Of a DNA stretch of 57,190 nucleotides, positions 47,810 to 56,590 are shown one piece after another. A program made the position numbers and the translations under genes. The notes below the pieces were generated by a model, which was not told the origin of the DNA, did not search any database, and saw only the letters and a program-made list of their open reading frames with translations. The stretch's first letter is position 1. Each line of letters begins with the position of its first letter. Source of the DNA: Bodo saltans (taxonomy: Eukaryota; Euglenozoa; Kinetoplastea; Eubodonida; Bodonidae); contig CYKH01000275.1 of assembly GCA_001460835.1 (NCBI GenBank), positions 1 to 57,190 on the forward strand, read 5' to 3'.

Positions 47810-48262
47810 ATGTACTCCAAGAACATTTACGTGAGCGAGAGCTCGATGAACTACTCTGACGCGAACCTTTCTGAGAGCGACGTTGACAGCCCGCTGTACA
47901 ACAACACTCCAATTAAGGGAAGCCGCAACAACTCCATCGACTACTCCAAGTTCAAGACGAAGGTGTGCCGCAACTACATGTTAGGGCTCCGATGCCCATT
48001 TGAGGACCGTTGCGCATTCTCTCACGGACCGATTCCTCGCAGCAACTCCGCCTCTGTTGCTGCCCCGCCACCACCACCATCCTACGCTGACTCTGTCAAT
48101 GAGAGCGCAATTGCTGATGCTGACGCTGATGCTCCACCAACCTACGAGAACTTCCTGACCACCGAGTCACCAGACTGCTCTCAACCCCCGTCCCCACCCC
48201 AGTACCCCTCGAAGTACCGCTACGACCCCTACTCTTGCCAAGGCGTCATCTTCGAGAATTGA
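47810..48262 (+). CDS. Small CCCH zinc-finger RNA-binding protein (ZFP family), copy A
   Basis: The protein has 150 residues. One zinc finger fits exactly C-x8-C-x5-C-x3-H (CRNYMLGLRCPFEDRCAFSH), the RNA-binding type found in trypanosome ZFP1/2/3 developmental regulators. It is preceded by YSKFKTKV. PPxY-type sites occur after it (PPPSY and PPTY), possible ligands for WW domains. It ends KYRYDPYSCQGVIFEN, which includes an R-x-[DEN]-P-Y motif shared with the two following genes. Its neighbour at 49949 is a clear paralogue. Kinetoplastid proteins of this type bind mRNAs and alter their stability. The long 3' region downstream suggests it is itself post-transcriptionally controlled. Confidence 0.9.
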   Translation: MYSKNIYVSESSMNYSDANLSESDVDSPLYNNTPIKGSRNNSIDYSKFKTKVCRNYMLGLRCPFEDRCAFSHGPIPRSNSASVAAPPPPPSYADSVNESAIADADADAPPTYENFLTTESPDCSQPPSPPQYPSKYRYDPYSCQGVIFEN

Positions 48263-49793
48263 TCGGTTTGAACGTGATTATCCCACTTCAACAGCATGGA
48301 CGTGTGCTCGCGCTTGGTGAGGATTTGATACTGTGGCGAGGAAGCAACTGAACGAGACTATGTGCAACGACAGAACTCGGTACTGTTTGCGATCTTGAAA
48401 CTTGAGACGATCCTACACGCGAATCCCCTCAAACCCTTTCTATTTTTACTTTATTTTTCAATTTTCCGTCGTTTAAAGCAGTCTGTGTGAACCTGCAAAA
48501 AAAAAAACAAAAAAAAACATACAACCAAAACAAAACAAAAGCACAGGTCTGGAACTACCTGCGCTCACTGCATGGTGCTTGGGTTCTTTCTTGTGCCTCA
48601 AATAGTGTGACTAAGAGCTCAAGAGAGAGAAGCATGTGTTACTGAGACAGGTGCTCCTTTTTTTTTCTTTTCTCGTATCTTCCCTCCTCGCCCCTCCCTT
48701 TCAGTCCCTCCACCCTCTACAGCTACGCTTTTTACAAAAAAAAATACAATTGCAAGCACCTAGACAAAAAATGTAAGACTAGTGCTCAATTCGCCCTCGC
48801 ATTTTAAAAAAAGAGTGATGCTAGAGAGCTCCTCCGAAACACAGTATTTTAATACGAAGACGATTTGCCGTGTTGCAAGAAAAAGTTTGAAGATCTTGCT
48901 TTTGCAGGTGAGAGAACGTCAATTTCGGAAGCCAGAGTTTTGATACTGAAAAATCGTGCACGATTCCCCGGTTATGTGAAATAAAAACAACAAATCAAGG
49001 AAAAAAAGTGCGAATTACTAGCCGTGCATGTTGCAGTGTTGAGGGGAAGACTAGAACTACGAGCAAACGTAGCGAACGCGTTTCAAACTGGAAGAAAACT
49101 AAAGGAGAGTGTGGTTACGTTACAAACATGTGCTTCTTTCAAGTTTTCAAGCAAAGCCTCTTTTCCTTACCTAGTGGCACACTTAGTGTACAGGCAAAAG
49201 CTCGAAAGAAAGCAGTTTACGCACTCCGCCGACGAACGAGAGCAGAACGAAAGAACATTATTGGTAGCTTCGCAAACAAAAAAAAAGAAGGAGAAAACGT
49301 ATCAACGAGACCCTCGTCTCACAAAAAAAAAATCCTGCGGCAAAAGAGCTATTATGTGTGCTTCGCAAAGCTCAAAAAATATTGAACGGAGACAAAAAAA
49401 ACAAGGATGAAACACAAAGGTGGCTTGAAAAGAAAACGAAGAACGAAAGACATGAAGTGAGTTTGGATTTCAGGAATGCCCTCTGGACACAGTTTCTTTC
49501 TCAGGAAGCAACAGCCTTCTTCCTAGTCCAGACTTTTTGTGGCTCTCGTTCCTCATTTTCACGATTCCTTCTATTGAGCTCATAGTGTTGTTTTTTGGAA
49601 GAAGAAAAAAAAAGAGTTTTGATGGATGCAAGAAACCACGTGGCATTATCCACTTTGTGTGGCAAAGGGATATTTCAGTGGGCGCTTGCAATATCATTAT
49701 TCGCACGTCTCAACTCAAATCAAAAACACCTTGAGAGACTTTCACTCGTCATTGTGTCGCTGAATAATTCATTATCATTCCATGTTTTCTTCA
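48263..49793. other. Long gene-free region (about 1.5 kb), probably 3'UTR and spacer
   Basis: It holds T-rich and A-rich homopolymers (48451-48475, 48497-48540, 48656-48673) and several A-rich tracts to 49410. Two overlapping frames at 49008-49410 reach 128 codons but are Lys-rich, low-complexity and lack conserved content. No RNA gene was recognised. Such a long unit after a regulatory protein gene is consistent with an extended 3'UTR carrying control elements. Confidence 0.65.
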
Positions 49794-49808
49794 TCTTTTT
49801 TTTTGTAG
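49794..49808 (+). promoter_or_regulatory. Candidate trans-splice acceptor for the second CCCH protein
   Basis: A run of T (49797-49804) is followed by AG at 49807-49808. A closer AG (49943-49944) after a T-rich stretch is an alternative; either leaves ATG 49949 as the first in-frame Met. Confidence 0.5.
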
Positions 49809-49948
49809 CCCAGAGAACCATTGTCGCGTAGCAGATCTTTTTTTTCGCTGCCGTGGAAGTTCTAGAACAGTCGGCAAAACAACAAGCAAGAAGAAAAAGT
49901 CAATCCCTTCGCTTACGCGTATTATTATTGTGTTTGATCTGCAGAAAG

Positions 49949-50629
49949 ATGGACCCTTCGATGAACGCTCCACCACCACCACCACCCCCACCACCGTCCT
50001 ATGCATCTGCAACGCACGACATTGATGGTGCATACAGCGGTGGCAATGGCTACGCTCCGCAACAGCAGAGTGGTCCTATTCACAGCCCCACACGCCGTGG
50101 GCCCCCCGTCACAGACGGTGATGGATTTAGTGAGTCAATTGATCCAGCAAAGTACAAAACAAGATTGTGTCAAGCGTACATTATGGGAACTCACTGCACC
50201 TTTGGTGCACGATGTGCATTTGCTCATGGCAACTCTGAACTGCGCCACCACTCTACGTCTTCCCCAACTCCTGCTCAGCTCCCGCCTGCGCCGCAACAAC
50301 AGCAGCAGCAGCAAGCACCGCCTCCCCCACCTCCATCGTACAACGACTTCCACCACCATCACTACAGTGCTGGCCCCTCTTCGCCGCTTCACTCACGCCC
50401 TCAGACGCCAAGAGGTGCTCCAACATTTGGTGGCGGTTCTGCTGATGCACTTCTCTCGCCTACGCGTGGGATCCATCCTCGCAACTCCCTTCCAGGCTCT
50501 CCAGTGACGGCTGGAGATCAGATGGTGTATCCAACTGCTGCCACTCAACGCTTCCGCAACGAGCCCTACTCGCCTTCCGGTTTTGTTTTCCAAGGCAGTA
50601 ACGGTGGCGAAGACGACAAGCAAGAGTAG
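49949..50629 (+). CDS. CCCH zinc-finger RNA-binding protein, copy B, with Pro/Gln-rich regions
   Basis: The protein has 226 residues. It starts with a proline run ending in SY (a PPxY-type site). The finger is CQAYIMGTHCTFGARCAFAH, an exact C-x8-C-x5-C-x3-H with the same flanks (KYKTRL) as copy A. A Gln run (QQQQQQQ), a second PPPSY site and a His run follow. The end contains RNEPYSPSGFVFQG, aligning with copy A's RYDPYSCQGVIFEN. The two genes are tandem paralogues, longer here by insertion of low-complexity sequence. The role is inferred as mRNA binding and control of translation or decay, with PPxY sites available for a WW-containing partner. Confidence 0.9.
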   Translation: MDPSMNAPPPPPPPPPSYASATHDIDGAYSGGNGYAPQQQSGPIHSPTRRGPPVTDGDGFSESIDPAKYKTRLCQAYIMGTHCTFGARCAFAHGNSELRHHSTSSPTPAQLPPAPQQQQQQQAPPPPPPSYNDFHHHHYSAGPSSPLHSRPQTPRGAPTFGGGSADALLSPTRGIHPRNSLPGSPVTAGDQMVYPTAATQRFRNEPYSPSGFVFQGSNGGEDDKQE

Positions 50630-51480
50630 TGTTTATTCAGCGATGGCGAAGCAAGCAAAAAGAAAACGAAGTATCAAAAGCAAAGAACAGATGTGTTCCC
50701 TTTTTTGTTTGATGCTCGATTTCAACCGTTTTTTTGCATATGTGTGTGGGAGTGGTGAAGGCAATTCATCGATCTTTTTGTGTTTGGTGCATCCTCGATT
50801 GGCTGTTTGCAACTTGAGCCAAAGCAACTGATGGCGATGCCCCAAAATTCGAAGAAAAATGCAATTACAGAAATATGGTGAAGTGCGAAATGAGTCTTTC
50901 AGCTCTATCGGTATAGTTAGTTGTTGAACCTCACTTGTTCACATCTTCACATTTATTACTATTGATTGCATGTTTTCTTCGCTTTGGTGATGTCGCGACA
51001 CTCCCTTTTCCTTTCACTCGAGCATCGCGCATCGATGCTTCACCACGTTTTCCACTTTGCCCCCTTCACTTTTCTTTTGATTTACTCTCTCCCCTCTATT
51101 TTCCCTCCTCTCCTGACCTCGTGGTTCTCGTGCGAGCTGTGGTTACGTCTCGAGTTTGAAGAAATGCAGAGAATGTTGTTCTCACAATTTGTGTGCTTAC
51201 ACGTGTGGACCAGTGAATTTCTCAGTTCAACGAACCATGAAACCGAAAAATGCAAAGACAGGATCGCCAAAAACAGAAGCAAACCAAACAGAAAAAAAAA
51301 AACAGAAAAAAAAATGAGGGAAGCGAGGAGCTGAGACAATGATCGGTGGGCCTACATCGTAGAACCAAAAGAATTTGTTGAACTATTGTGCTGCTCATTA
51401 TCTGTGTTTTGTCTAACGCTCACGTATTTTGCTTGTTGCCTTCACACAAACACACGAAATTAAGAATTCAAAGCGTAGAT
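50630..51480. other. Gene-free region, 3'UTR and spacer
   Basis: T-rich with pyrimidine stretches (50940-51120) and an A-rich run at 51280-51315. No coding or RNA gene is recognised. It forms the 3' region of the second CCCH gene and the upstream region of the RRM gene. Confidence 0.6.
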
Positions 51481-51506
51481 CTTACTATAATTGCTGCTCT
51501 CTAAAG
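51481..51506 (+). promoter_or_regulatory. Candidate trans-splice acceptor for the RRM gene
   Basis: A T/C-rich segment (TTGCTGCTCTCT) is followed by AG at 51505-51506. The leader to ATG 51576 is CA-rich and free of upstream ATG codons. Confidence 0.45.
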
Positions 51507-51575
51507 GTGTGATACATCCAGACTTCGACAAACAACACCATTCCCACAACCCTCTCCATCACACACATATCCGCA

Positions 51576-52556
51576 ATGACAAGCCTCCAGAATCTTTTCG
51601 TGACCAAACTTCCGAGGAACATCACTGACATTCACCTGCAGCAAGTGTTCGCCGAGTTCCGTCCTACAAGTGCCAAGGTCATGCTCGACGCCGCCTCTGG
51701 AAAGAGTAAAGGCTTCGGTTTTGTTCTTTTCGACTCCTTAGAGCAGGGTACTAAGGCATTCGACGCCATGAACCACAAGCACGTGAACGTAAATGGCCAC
51801 GGCTTCACGCTCAACATTTTCCCCTCGAAGCACGATGGAAAGACCGCAAGCATGGAATCCAATGCACTCTATATTCGCAACATCCCCACATCCATGTCGA
51901 AGCAAGGTGTCGAGCAGTTCCTCAGTAACTTTGGTACCATGATCTACTGTGCAATGCGAGAGGACCATTACGGAAATCCGGTGTGGGTTGTGTATGTGGA
52001 ATACGACTGTGTCGACTGTGCTAAGACAACTCTCAAGGCCCTCCATGGCAGCACGTCTTACTTCACCAACGCCCCAGCCCCGATCCTTGCCAAGTTCGCA
52101 GATTGCGATGAAGCAAAACGTGAGCGCCGTCGCCGACGCGAAGAAACGCGACAAGTTGCTTCGAAGAGCACCGACAACAAAGATGAGGCTGCCGCAGAAG
52201 AACACCACCACTCTGCCGCGGATGAAACCGTGGCGACAATTGCCGTTGCTGCTGCCCCCGTCGTCCACCATCACCACTCAGCCCCAGCTCCTCCATTACC
52301 TAGTGTCTCGATGTTTACCCCTGCTCCGGTCGTCGACCGCGCTGAAATCATTGCAGGGAAGACCATTCATACCAACCCACTCGGAGCTGCTGATAGCCAC
52401 GATGTATCTTTCCGCTCAGATTCCTACAGCTGGGCCAGCATGAGCAGCATGTACCGACACAACCCCTACGGCGGGACATTCGCCCAAGTCCGTACACCCG
52501 TCGTGGACCGCTCCAACGACAGTGGCAATGCCTCACCAGAAAATCATGCAAACTAA
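51576..52556 (+). CDS. Two-RRM RNA-binding protein with C-terminal HNPY motif
   Basis: The protein has 326 residues. RRM1 runs about 5-85: RNP2 LFVTKL, RNP1 KGFGFVLF. RRM2 runs about 95-175: RNP2 LYIRNI, with RNP1 degenerate (WVVYVEY). An Arg-rich helix (RERRRRREETR), a His- and Pro-rich low-complexity region and a Ser-rich tail follow. Near the end, SMYRHNPYGGTFAQV contains HNPY, the motif known in trypanosome proteins that bind MKT1. That complex with PBP1 stabilises or activates target mRNAs. The gene follows the two CCCH genes in the same orientation, which share a related motif. Function as a post-transcriptional regulator is inferred from domains and context. Confidence 0.9.
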   Translation: MTSLQNLFVTKLPRNITDIHLQQVFAEFRPTSAKVMLDAASGKSKGFGFVLFDSLEQGTKAFDAMNHKHVNVNGHGFTLNIFPSKHDGKTASMESNALYIRNIPTSMSKQGVEQFLSNFGTMIYCAMREDHYGNPVWVVYVEYDCVDCAKTTLKALHGSTSYFTNAPAPILAKFADCDEAKRERRRRREETRQVASKSTDNKDEAAAEEHHHSAADETVATIAVAAAPVVHHHHSAPAPPLPSVSMFTPAPVVDRAEIIAGKTIHTNPLGAADSHDVSFRSDSYSWASMSSMYRHNPYGGTFAQVRTPVVDRSNDSGNASPENHAN

Positions 52557-53700
52557 CGACGTGGCGTAGTTGGATTTCTTAATTATTTTTTTTTTGGAGT
52601 GAACGTGCGTGACATATTGTTTTCCCATGTGTGTGTGTACGTGTTTATTTGTTTTCTTTTTTGTGATTTTTTTTTGGTTGAGCTAAGACCACAGGGTTTT
52701 CACTTGTTAGCTTGCGATGTTAGGTACGCTTGGTGGTCGCAAGACAATCTCTCAAAGTGTTTGCACTCGTGTTTCCCCTGTTTGTTGTTTTCCCTGTCCC
52801 CACCTCTCTGCGCGCACACCACTCCACTTTCTCGTGCTGAGAATTTTCATCGGCAATTATTTTTTTTGCCACTGTGTTGGACGGTGGATTGCAAGATCGC
52901 TTTTTATTTATTTTTGAGAATTAGGTTTGCGGATGCTTGTTTGGGGCTCTTATTTTAAAATTTCACCATATCCCGGCTTTGGCCATCAAAATCAACGACA
53001 ATCCCGCGTACAATCGCGATCATTTTTGGGTGAGAATCCTTTTCATGGTCTCGTTTGCATCGGGCGCTTTGGCTCCCTTCACCTCGTCTTATGACTTATT
53101 ATTTTTTAGTTTTGCTTTCTTGGATTTTCTTCCACCCGCTTCACTCCGCACTCATTTGGCGCGTCATTGCCCAACAGTGCTGACAACAACAACAGCAAGA
53201 AATCACACGTCTCTACCGGAAACTTGAAAGAACAAACTGACGGACGTGATAGCAAGAATATTTAAACACCGTGTCAGTGTTCCCCCTTTTTTCTCACAAA
53301 CAATCACACACAAAGTTATCAGTTAATTTCCATGACTCTTGTGTGTGCAATTATTTCTTCACTTTGCTTGCGATGAATGTTTCGTGTCGAGCCAGCTCAC
53401 GCGCAAAGTCATACGAAACTCGTTCGTTGCGAGCTCTTTTTTCAATTTTTTTCCCCTCCCCAAACATCCCCTACAATCAATGACCCCTTATTTTGTGATG
53501 TGGCCGGTTCTAGCCGCTGCAATTAACAAACAGAAATGAAATATGCCTGTCAGAAAAAAATGCATGTCGCTTCATAGCGTTGTCAGCCCTTTTGGGTAAA
53601 CGATGAGCCAGTGCGCAACCACTCGAGACGAATTCTGCGAGAAAATTCATAAAATTTAATTAACTGTTCTCTGCTGAGAGTGACAGTTTGTTTTCAACTT
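52557..53700. other. Long gene-free region (about 1.1 kb) after the RRM gene
   Basis: Strongly U-rich on the transcript strand: T runs at 52584-52594 and 52667-52674 and a TTATTTATT nonamer at 52904-52912, the core of an AU-rich instability element. Short frames (52599-52958, 52937-53227) are low in conserved content. Probably a long, regulated 3'UTR plus spacer. Confidence 0.6.
52904..52912 (+). promoter_or_regulatory. AU-rich element nonamer in a probable 3'UTR
   Basis: TTATTTATT matches the UUAUUUA(U/A)(U/A) element that destabilises mRNAs in several eukaryotes, including trypanosomatids. It lies about 350 nt after the RRM gene stop. A single nonamer can occur by chance in T-rich DNA. Confidence 0.35.
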
Positions 53701-53755
53701 CTTTCGCTTGTTGCATTTCTCAAACAAATTAAACAGAGGCTACGTGTTTCTTGCG

Positions 53756-54706
53756 ATGACTCAATTTGCAACTGTGCTTTTGGCTGCAATTATTGCCTGC
53801 ACAACACTTGTGGCGTCGGTATCTGCCTCTCGGCGTGATCTACCCTCTTGCTTCAGCAACACAGACGCGTATATTTTCAAATCCTTGGTTGTCGCTACGC
53901 AGCCTCTCACGTCAACATTAATCCAGCGATATCAAGGACGTCAGCTCACCATTATGTGTATGTCGTTTGTCGAGTATGGCCCGTCCTGCGGCACTAGCAG
54001 CGTTCCGCAGTTGTGCTCTCGCTTGGTATCCGACGCATCTGCTGCATTTACATGCGAAACTCTGAGCCAATACGTAACTGACCCAAGCGCCGAAGTAGTT
54101 CGTGGTTCCCGTGATGGGCCAGAGATGATCTGGTTGGTGAAATGGGATGGCACGTCGAAGGCTGTCAGTTGCTACCCTCGTCAGGTTGACATTCGAATGC
54201 TCGCGTTCATTGAGAATGGAGTGGAGTCTAGCAAAACAGTCTGGGCATTCTTGCTCATTCTCGCCATCCTCAGTGTTCTGCTCATTCTCGTGGCCTTTTT
54301 CTCGTACTTGCGAACGCGGTACTACCAAATCGATGCCTCTGGGGCTACCACGATCGCTGGTCCAAAAGCTGTTTTCCGTGGTCCTCAAATGTCGGTCAAC
54401 GCTCCTACCGCCCAGTTCAAAGATATTACGACTGTCTACCTCCCTGTGCGTGATAGCGCTGCGCTGAACGATATGACTACGGCCAAGATTGGGCAACTGC
54501 TGTCAGATCCCAATACACCGCGTGGCCGCAGAGATGCTATTTATTTGGATGAAGAATTTGGACCTGATGGAACACAACTATCTCGCGGCCCGGGAGGATC
54601 AAGCATCCGCCGAAAAAAAAAACTCGCGGCCCGGGAGGATCAAGCATCCGCCGCCGCAAAGCATCGCCGCCTGCTCCTGGTGATGGCATTCACGATCCAG
54701 TCTTAG
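53756..54706 (+). CDS. Signal peptide and single-pass membrane protein, N-terminal part of a frame-split gene
   Basis: As written the frame encodes 316 residues, but its last 30 codons follow a 41-nt insertion and look artificial. Residues 1-24 are a signal peptide (MTQFATVLLAAIIACTTLVA). An ectodomain with six or more Cys follows to about 155. The membrane span is VWAFLLILAILSVLLILVAF, then a cytoplasmic region with a Pro/Gly-rich end. Deleting the 41-nt insertion (54613-54653) would join it to the next frame, giving a type I membrane protein of about 729 residues with a glycine-rich cytoplasmic tail. No family is recognised. The start lies 19 nt after AG 53735-53736. Confidence 0.82.
   Translation: MTQFATVLLAAIIACTTLVASVSASRRDLPSCFSNTDAYIFKSLVVATQPLTSTLIQRYQGRQLTIMCMSFVEYGPSCGTSSVPQLCSRLVSDASAAFTCETLSQYVTDPSAEVVRGSRDGPEMIWLVKWDGTSKAVSCYPRQVDIRMLAFIENGVESSKTVWAFLLILAILSVLLILVAFFSYLRTRYYQIDASGATTIAGPKAVFRGPQMSVNAPTAQFKDITTVYLPVRDSAALNDMTTAKIGQLLSDPNTPRGRRDAIYLDEEFGPDGTQLSRGPGGSSIRRKKKLAAREDQASAAAKHRRLLLVMAFTIQS
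54582..54653 (+). repeat. 31-bp direct repeat with A10 spacer, frame-shifting
   Basis: A 31-bp sequence occurs at 54582-54612 and again at 54623-54653, separated by ten A (54613-54622). The period is 41 nt, so the extra copy shifts the frame. Removing 41 nt restores one continuous reading through the repeat into the following frame (reading SSIRRRKASPPAPGDG). Confidence 0.95.
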
Positions 54707-54714
54707 CGCAGAAG

Positions 54715-55983
54715 ATGAGCGAAGGTCGCCAAATGCGGAGTAGGCTGCGACGTATCGGTGGTGGCCGTCGCGGCGGTGGCGGCGATGACGACGATGAAAT
54801 CGATGATGAAGACTTTTTCCAGAGCCGCAATCGCGGAGTTGATGGAGGTGACTACGATGATTTCGAAGATGAATTCGATGGACACCCATCGTCTGGCGGT
54901 GGTCGCCGCCGTGGGATGCCCGGAAGTGCCAATCGGCGAGGTGGAAGCCAACAAAAGCCACGTCATGGTGTTCTGTTCCCCACGCAGCCCAACTTCACCA
55001 TTGGCGGAGACGAGGGCAACGATGGCCTTATGCGCCAGCAGTATGGAGGGAACTCCACTCGTGGCTTAGATTTTAATGATGATGATTTTGACCCAGAGAA
55101 GCCAGAAATGCGTGCTCCCAAAGGCAGCGTTAACGCCAGTCAGCACACCATCCGATACGTTCCTCAATGGATGCAAGGTTCGTTTGGTCGTGGAGGCGTT
55201 ATTCCAGAGACCGGCGACGGACCTGAAAGCCAAAGTGAGGGGTACGATGGAGGACAGCCGCGTTCCATTCACTTGGATTCATACAACGGTGCCCCGGGGA
55301 CTGCTTCGAAACGGTTTTATGAACCTGTCCCTGATCAAGAAAACGATCCCAACTCAACTCAGTTCCGCATTGGTATGAGGAATTCCACCCCCAACGGGAA
55401 CAAGTCTCAGTACCCCAACGGAATGGACTCTGGCCCTCGATCCGCGTTGAAGCGCCGTGGAGGAAACGGCGGTGTCGGTGGTGGTGGTAATGGATTCGGC
55501 GGCGATGCCGACGATTTGTTGCGCAGAGGTGTGTCGTTTGATGGAGACTACGTCGGCCAAGACCGCGGTGGAGGTGGTGGTGGTGCCGGTGGTCGTTCCT
55601 TCGGCGGGTTAGGAGGAGGAGGAGGTCAAAACGGAGCCCGGCAGGGAGGCAACAACCAACAAGACAACTTTTCGAGGAATAAGGCCAAAATTCACAACCG
55701 AGCAATGCAACTAGATCCCTCTGCATCTCAAGAACTTGGTAAAGGGCGTGGAGCAGTTGGTGGAAACGATGGCTCTGCAATGAGCAACGGCGGAGAGCGA
55801 ATGGCAGTAATTGGCGTTGATGAGCGCGGAAACCCAATCTACGGCCCCACCCGCCAAAGTAATGGAGCCCAGTCAGTTGATGCTAACGCTGCAGCTTCTT
55901 ACGAGTGCGAAGATTGTCATGAACGTGTTCATCCCGGCTCTCATCCAGTGTTCTGTGAGGCTACTGGACTTCGTCACTTCTAG
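54715..55983 (+). CDS. Glycine-rich C-terminal part of the frame-split membrane protein
   Basis: The frame encodes 422 residues, rich in Gly, Arg, Asp and Asn (GGGRRGGGGDDDDE, several GGGGGG runs). It ends with a conserved-looking Cys/His segment, YECEDCHERVHPGSHPVFC, which could bind a metal. There is no membrane span or signal. ATG 54715 is the first Met, but no pyrimidine-AG signal precedes it and it lies only 8 nt after the previous stop. It is therefore most likely the C-terminal part of the upstream gene rather than an independent gene. RGG-rich tails often bind RNA or self-associate, but a cytoplasmic tail role is equally possible. Confidence 0.75.
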   Translation: MSEGRQMRSRLRRIGGGRRGGGGDDDDEIDDEDFFQSRNRGVDGGDYDDFEDEFDGHPSSGGGRRRGMPGSANRRGGSQQKPRHGVLFPTQPNFTIGGDEGNDGLMRQQYGGNSTRGLDFNDDDFDPEKPEMRAPKGSVNASQHTIRYVPQWMQGSFGRGGVIPETGDGPESQSEGYDGGQPRSIHLDSYNGAPGTASKRFYEPVPDQENDPNSTQFRIGMRNSTPNGNKSQYPNGMDSGPRSALKRRGGNGGVGGGGNGFGGDADDLLRRGVSFDGDYVGQDRGGGGGGAGGRSFGGLGGGGGQNGARQGGNNQQDNFSRNKAKIHNRAMQLDPSASQELGKGRGAVGGNDGSAMSNGGERMAVIGVDERGNPIYGPTRQSNGAQSVDANAAASYECEDCHERVHPGSHPVFCEATGLRHF

Positions 55984-56160
55984 AATATGTTGCCCAGTCT
56001 CAAGCGTAGAACCACAGTTGATTATCGTCAACAATTTTTCTTTTATTTTCTTTTCAAATAGAGCTGTGCGGCGGCCAAGTGCCTTTAGATCCAAAGAATA
56101 AACACTCTTCCACGGACGTTTTCAATTGAAACGTAATGCGGCATAAATATTCGTTCGAGG

Positions 56161-56200
56161 TTGTTTGTTTTGTTTGTTGTTGTTTTTTTTTCACTGCTAG
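56161..56200 (+). promoter_or_regulatory. Trans-splice acceptor for the CaaX-protein gene
   Basis: A TTG/T-rich tract of about 35 nt ends with AG at 56199-56200, 12 nt before ATG 56213. Confidence 0.65.
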
Positions 56201-56212
56201 TGAACGTTGAAC

Positions 56213-56590
56213 ATGCCGAGCGAGGCACAATATTATTGGGAGATTCTTTTCGACTTGCTCGAAAGTTGGAAGCCGCGTCCCCGTGAGTTTTTTGAAACTG
56301 TTGAAGAGCGCCAGAGAAAACTCACCGTAAGAATTCCTAAGGCCTTGAAGCAATATCGGAATGAGGTTGACGCTATGGCTGAAGTTTCTTCAACTGATCG
56401 AAGACAAAAAGCATCTGCTCAAGCGCGCGGCGTGTTAGGCGAAGCCATCGTATCTCGGCTGCTTTCGTCGCAAAGAGAACTGCTTAGAATCCAAGACCTA
56501 GAGTCGAACAAACACATTAAGTTGGCGAAGGAAAAGTTGGAAGTTGTTGTTGAAGAATGCTTCCCACTGCTCAGTCTACTTCAGCAGTAA
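56213..56590 (+). CDS. Helical protein, N-terminal part; in-frame stop before a possible C-terminal part
   Basis: The frame encodes 125 residues, mostly helical and charged (SWKPRPREFFETVEERQRKL near 16-36). It contains no recognised domain. It ends FPLLSLLQQ at TAA 56588-56590, but the same frame stays open after the stop to 57001, where it ends in a CaaX box. This suggests either a premature stop (sequence error, allele or pseudogene) or two genes without a usable spacer. An alternative frame from ATG 56598 (44 codons) also reads as protein-like, so two compensating indels are possible. Confidence 0.7.
   Translation: MPSEAQYYWEILFDLLESWKPRPREFFETVEERQRKLTVRIPKALKQYRNEVDAMAEVSSTDRRQKASAQARGVLGEAIVSRLLSSQRELLRIQDLESNKHIKLAKEKLEVVVEECFPLLSLLQQ

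Noticed and set aside
49008-49410. Two overlapping frames of 125-128 codons in the long CCCH spacer
   Set aside because: Overlap each other in different frames and are Lys-rich low-complexity DNA; neither has a start signal or conserved content.
48263-49793. tRNA, snRNA or other structured RNA genes in the long spacers
   Set aside because: I saw no tRNA T-loop signature or recognisable RNA; this was by eye only and a covariance search could still find one.
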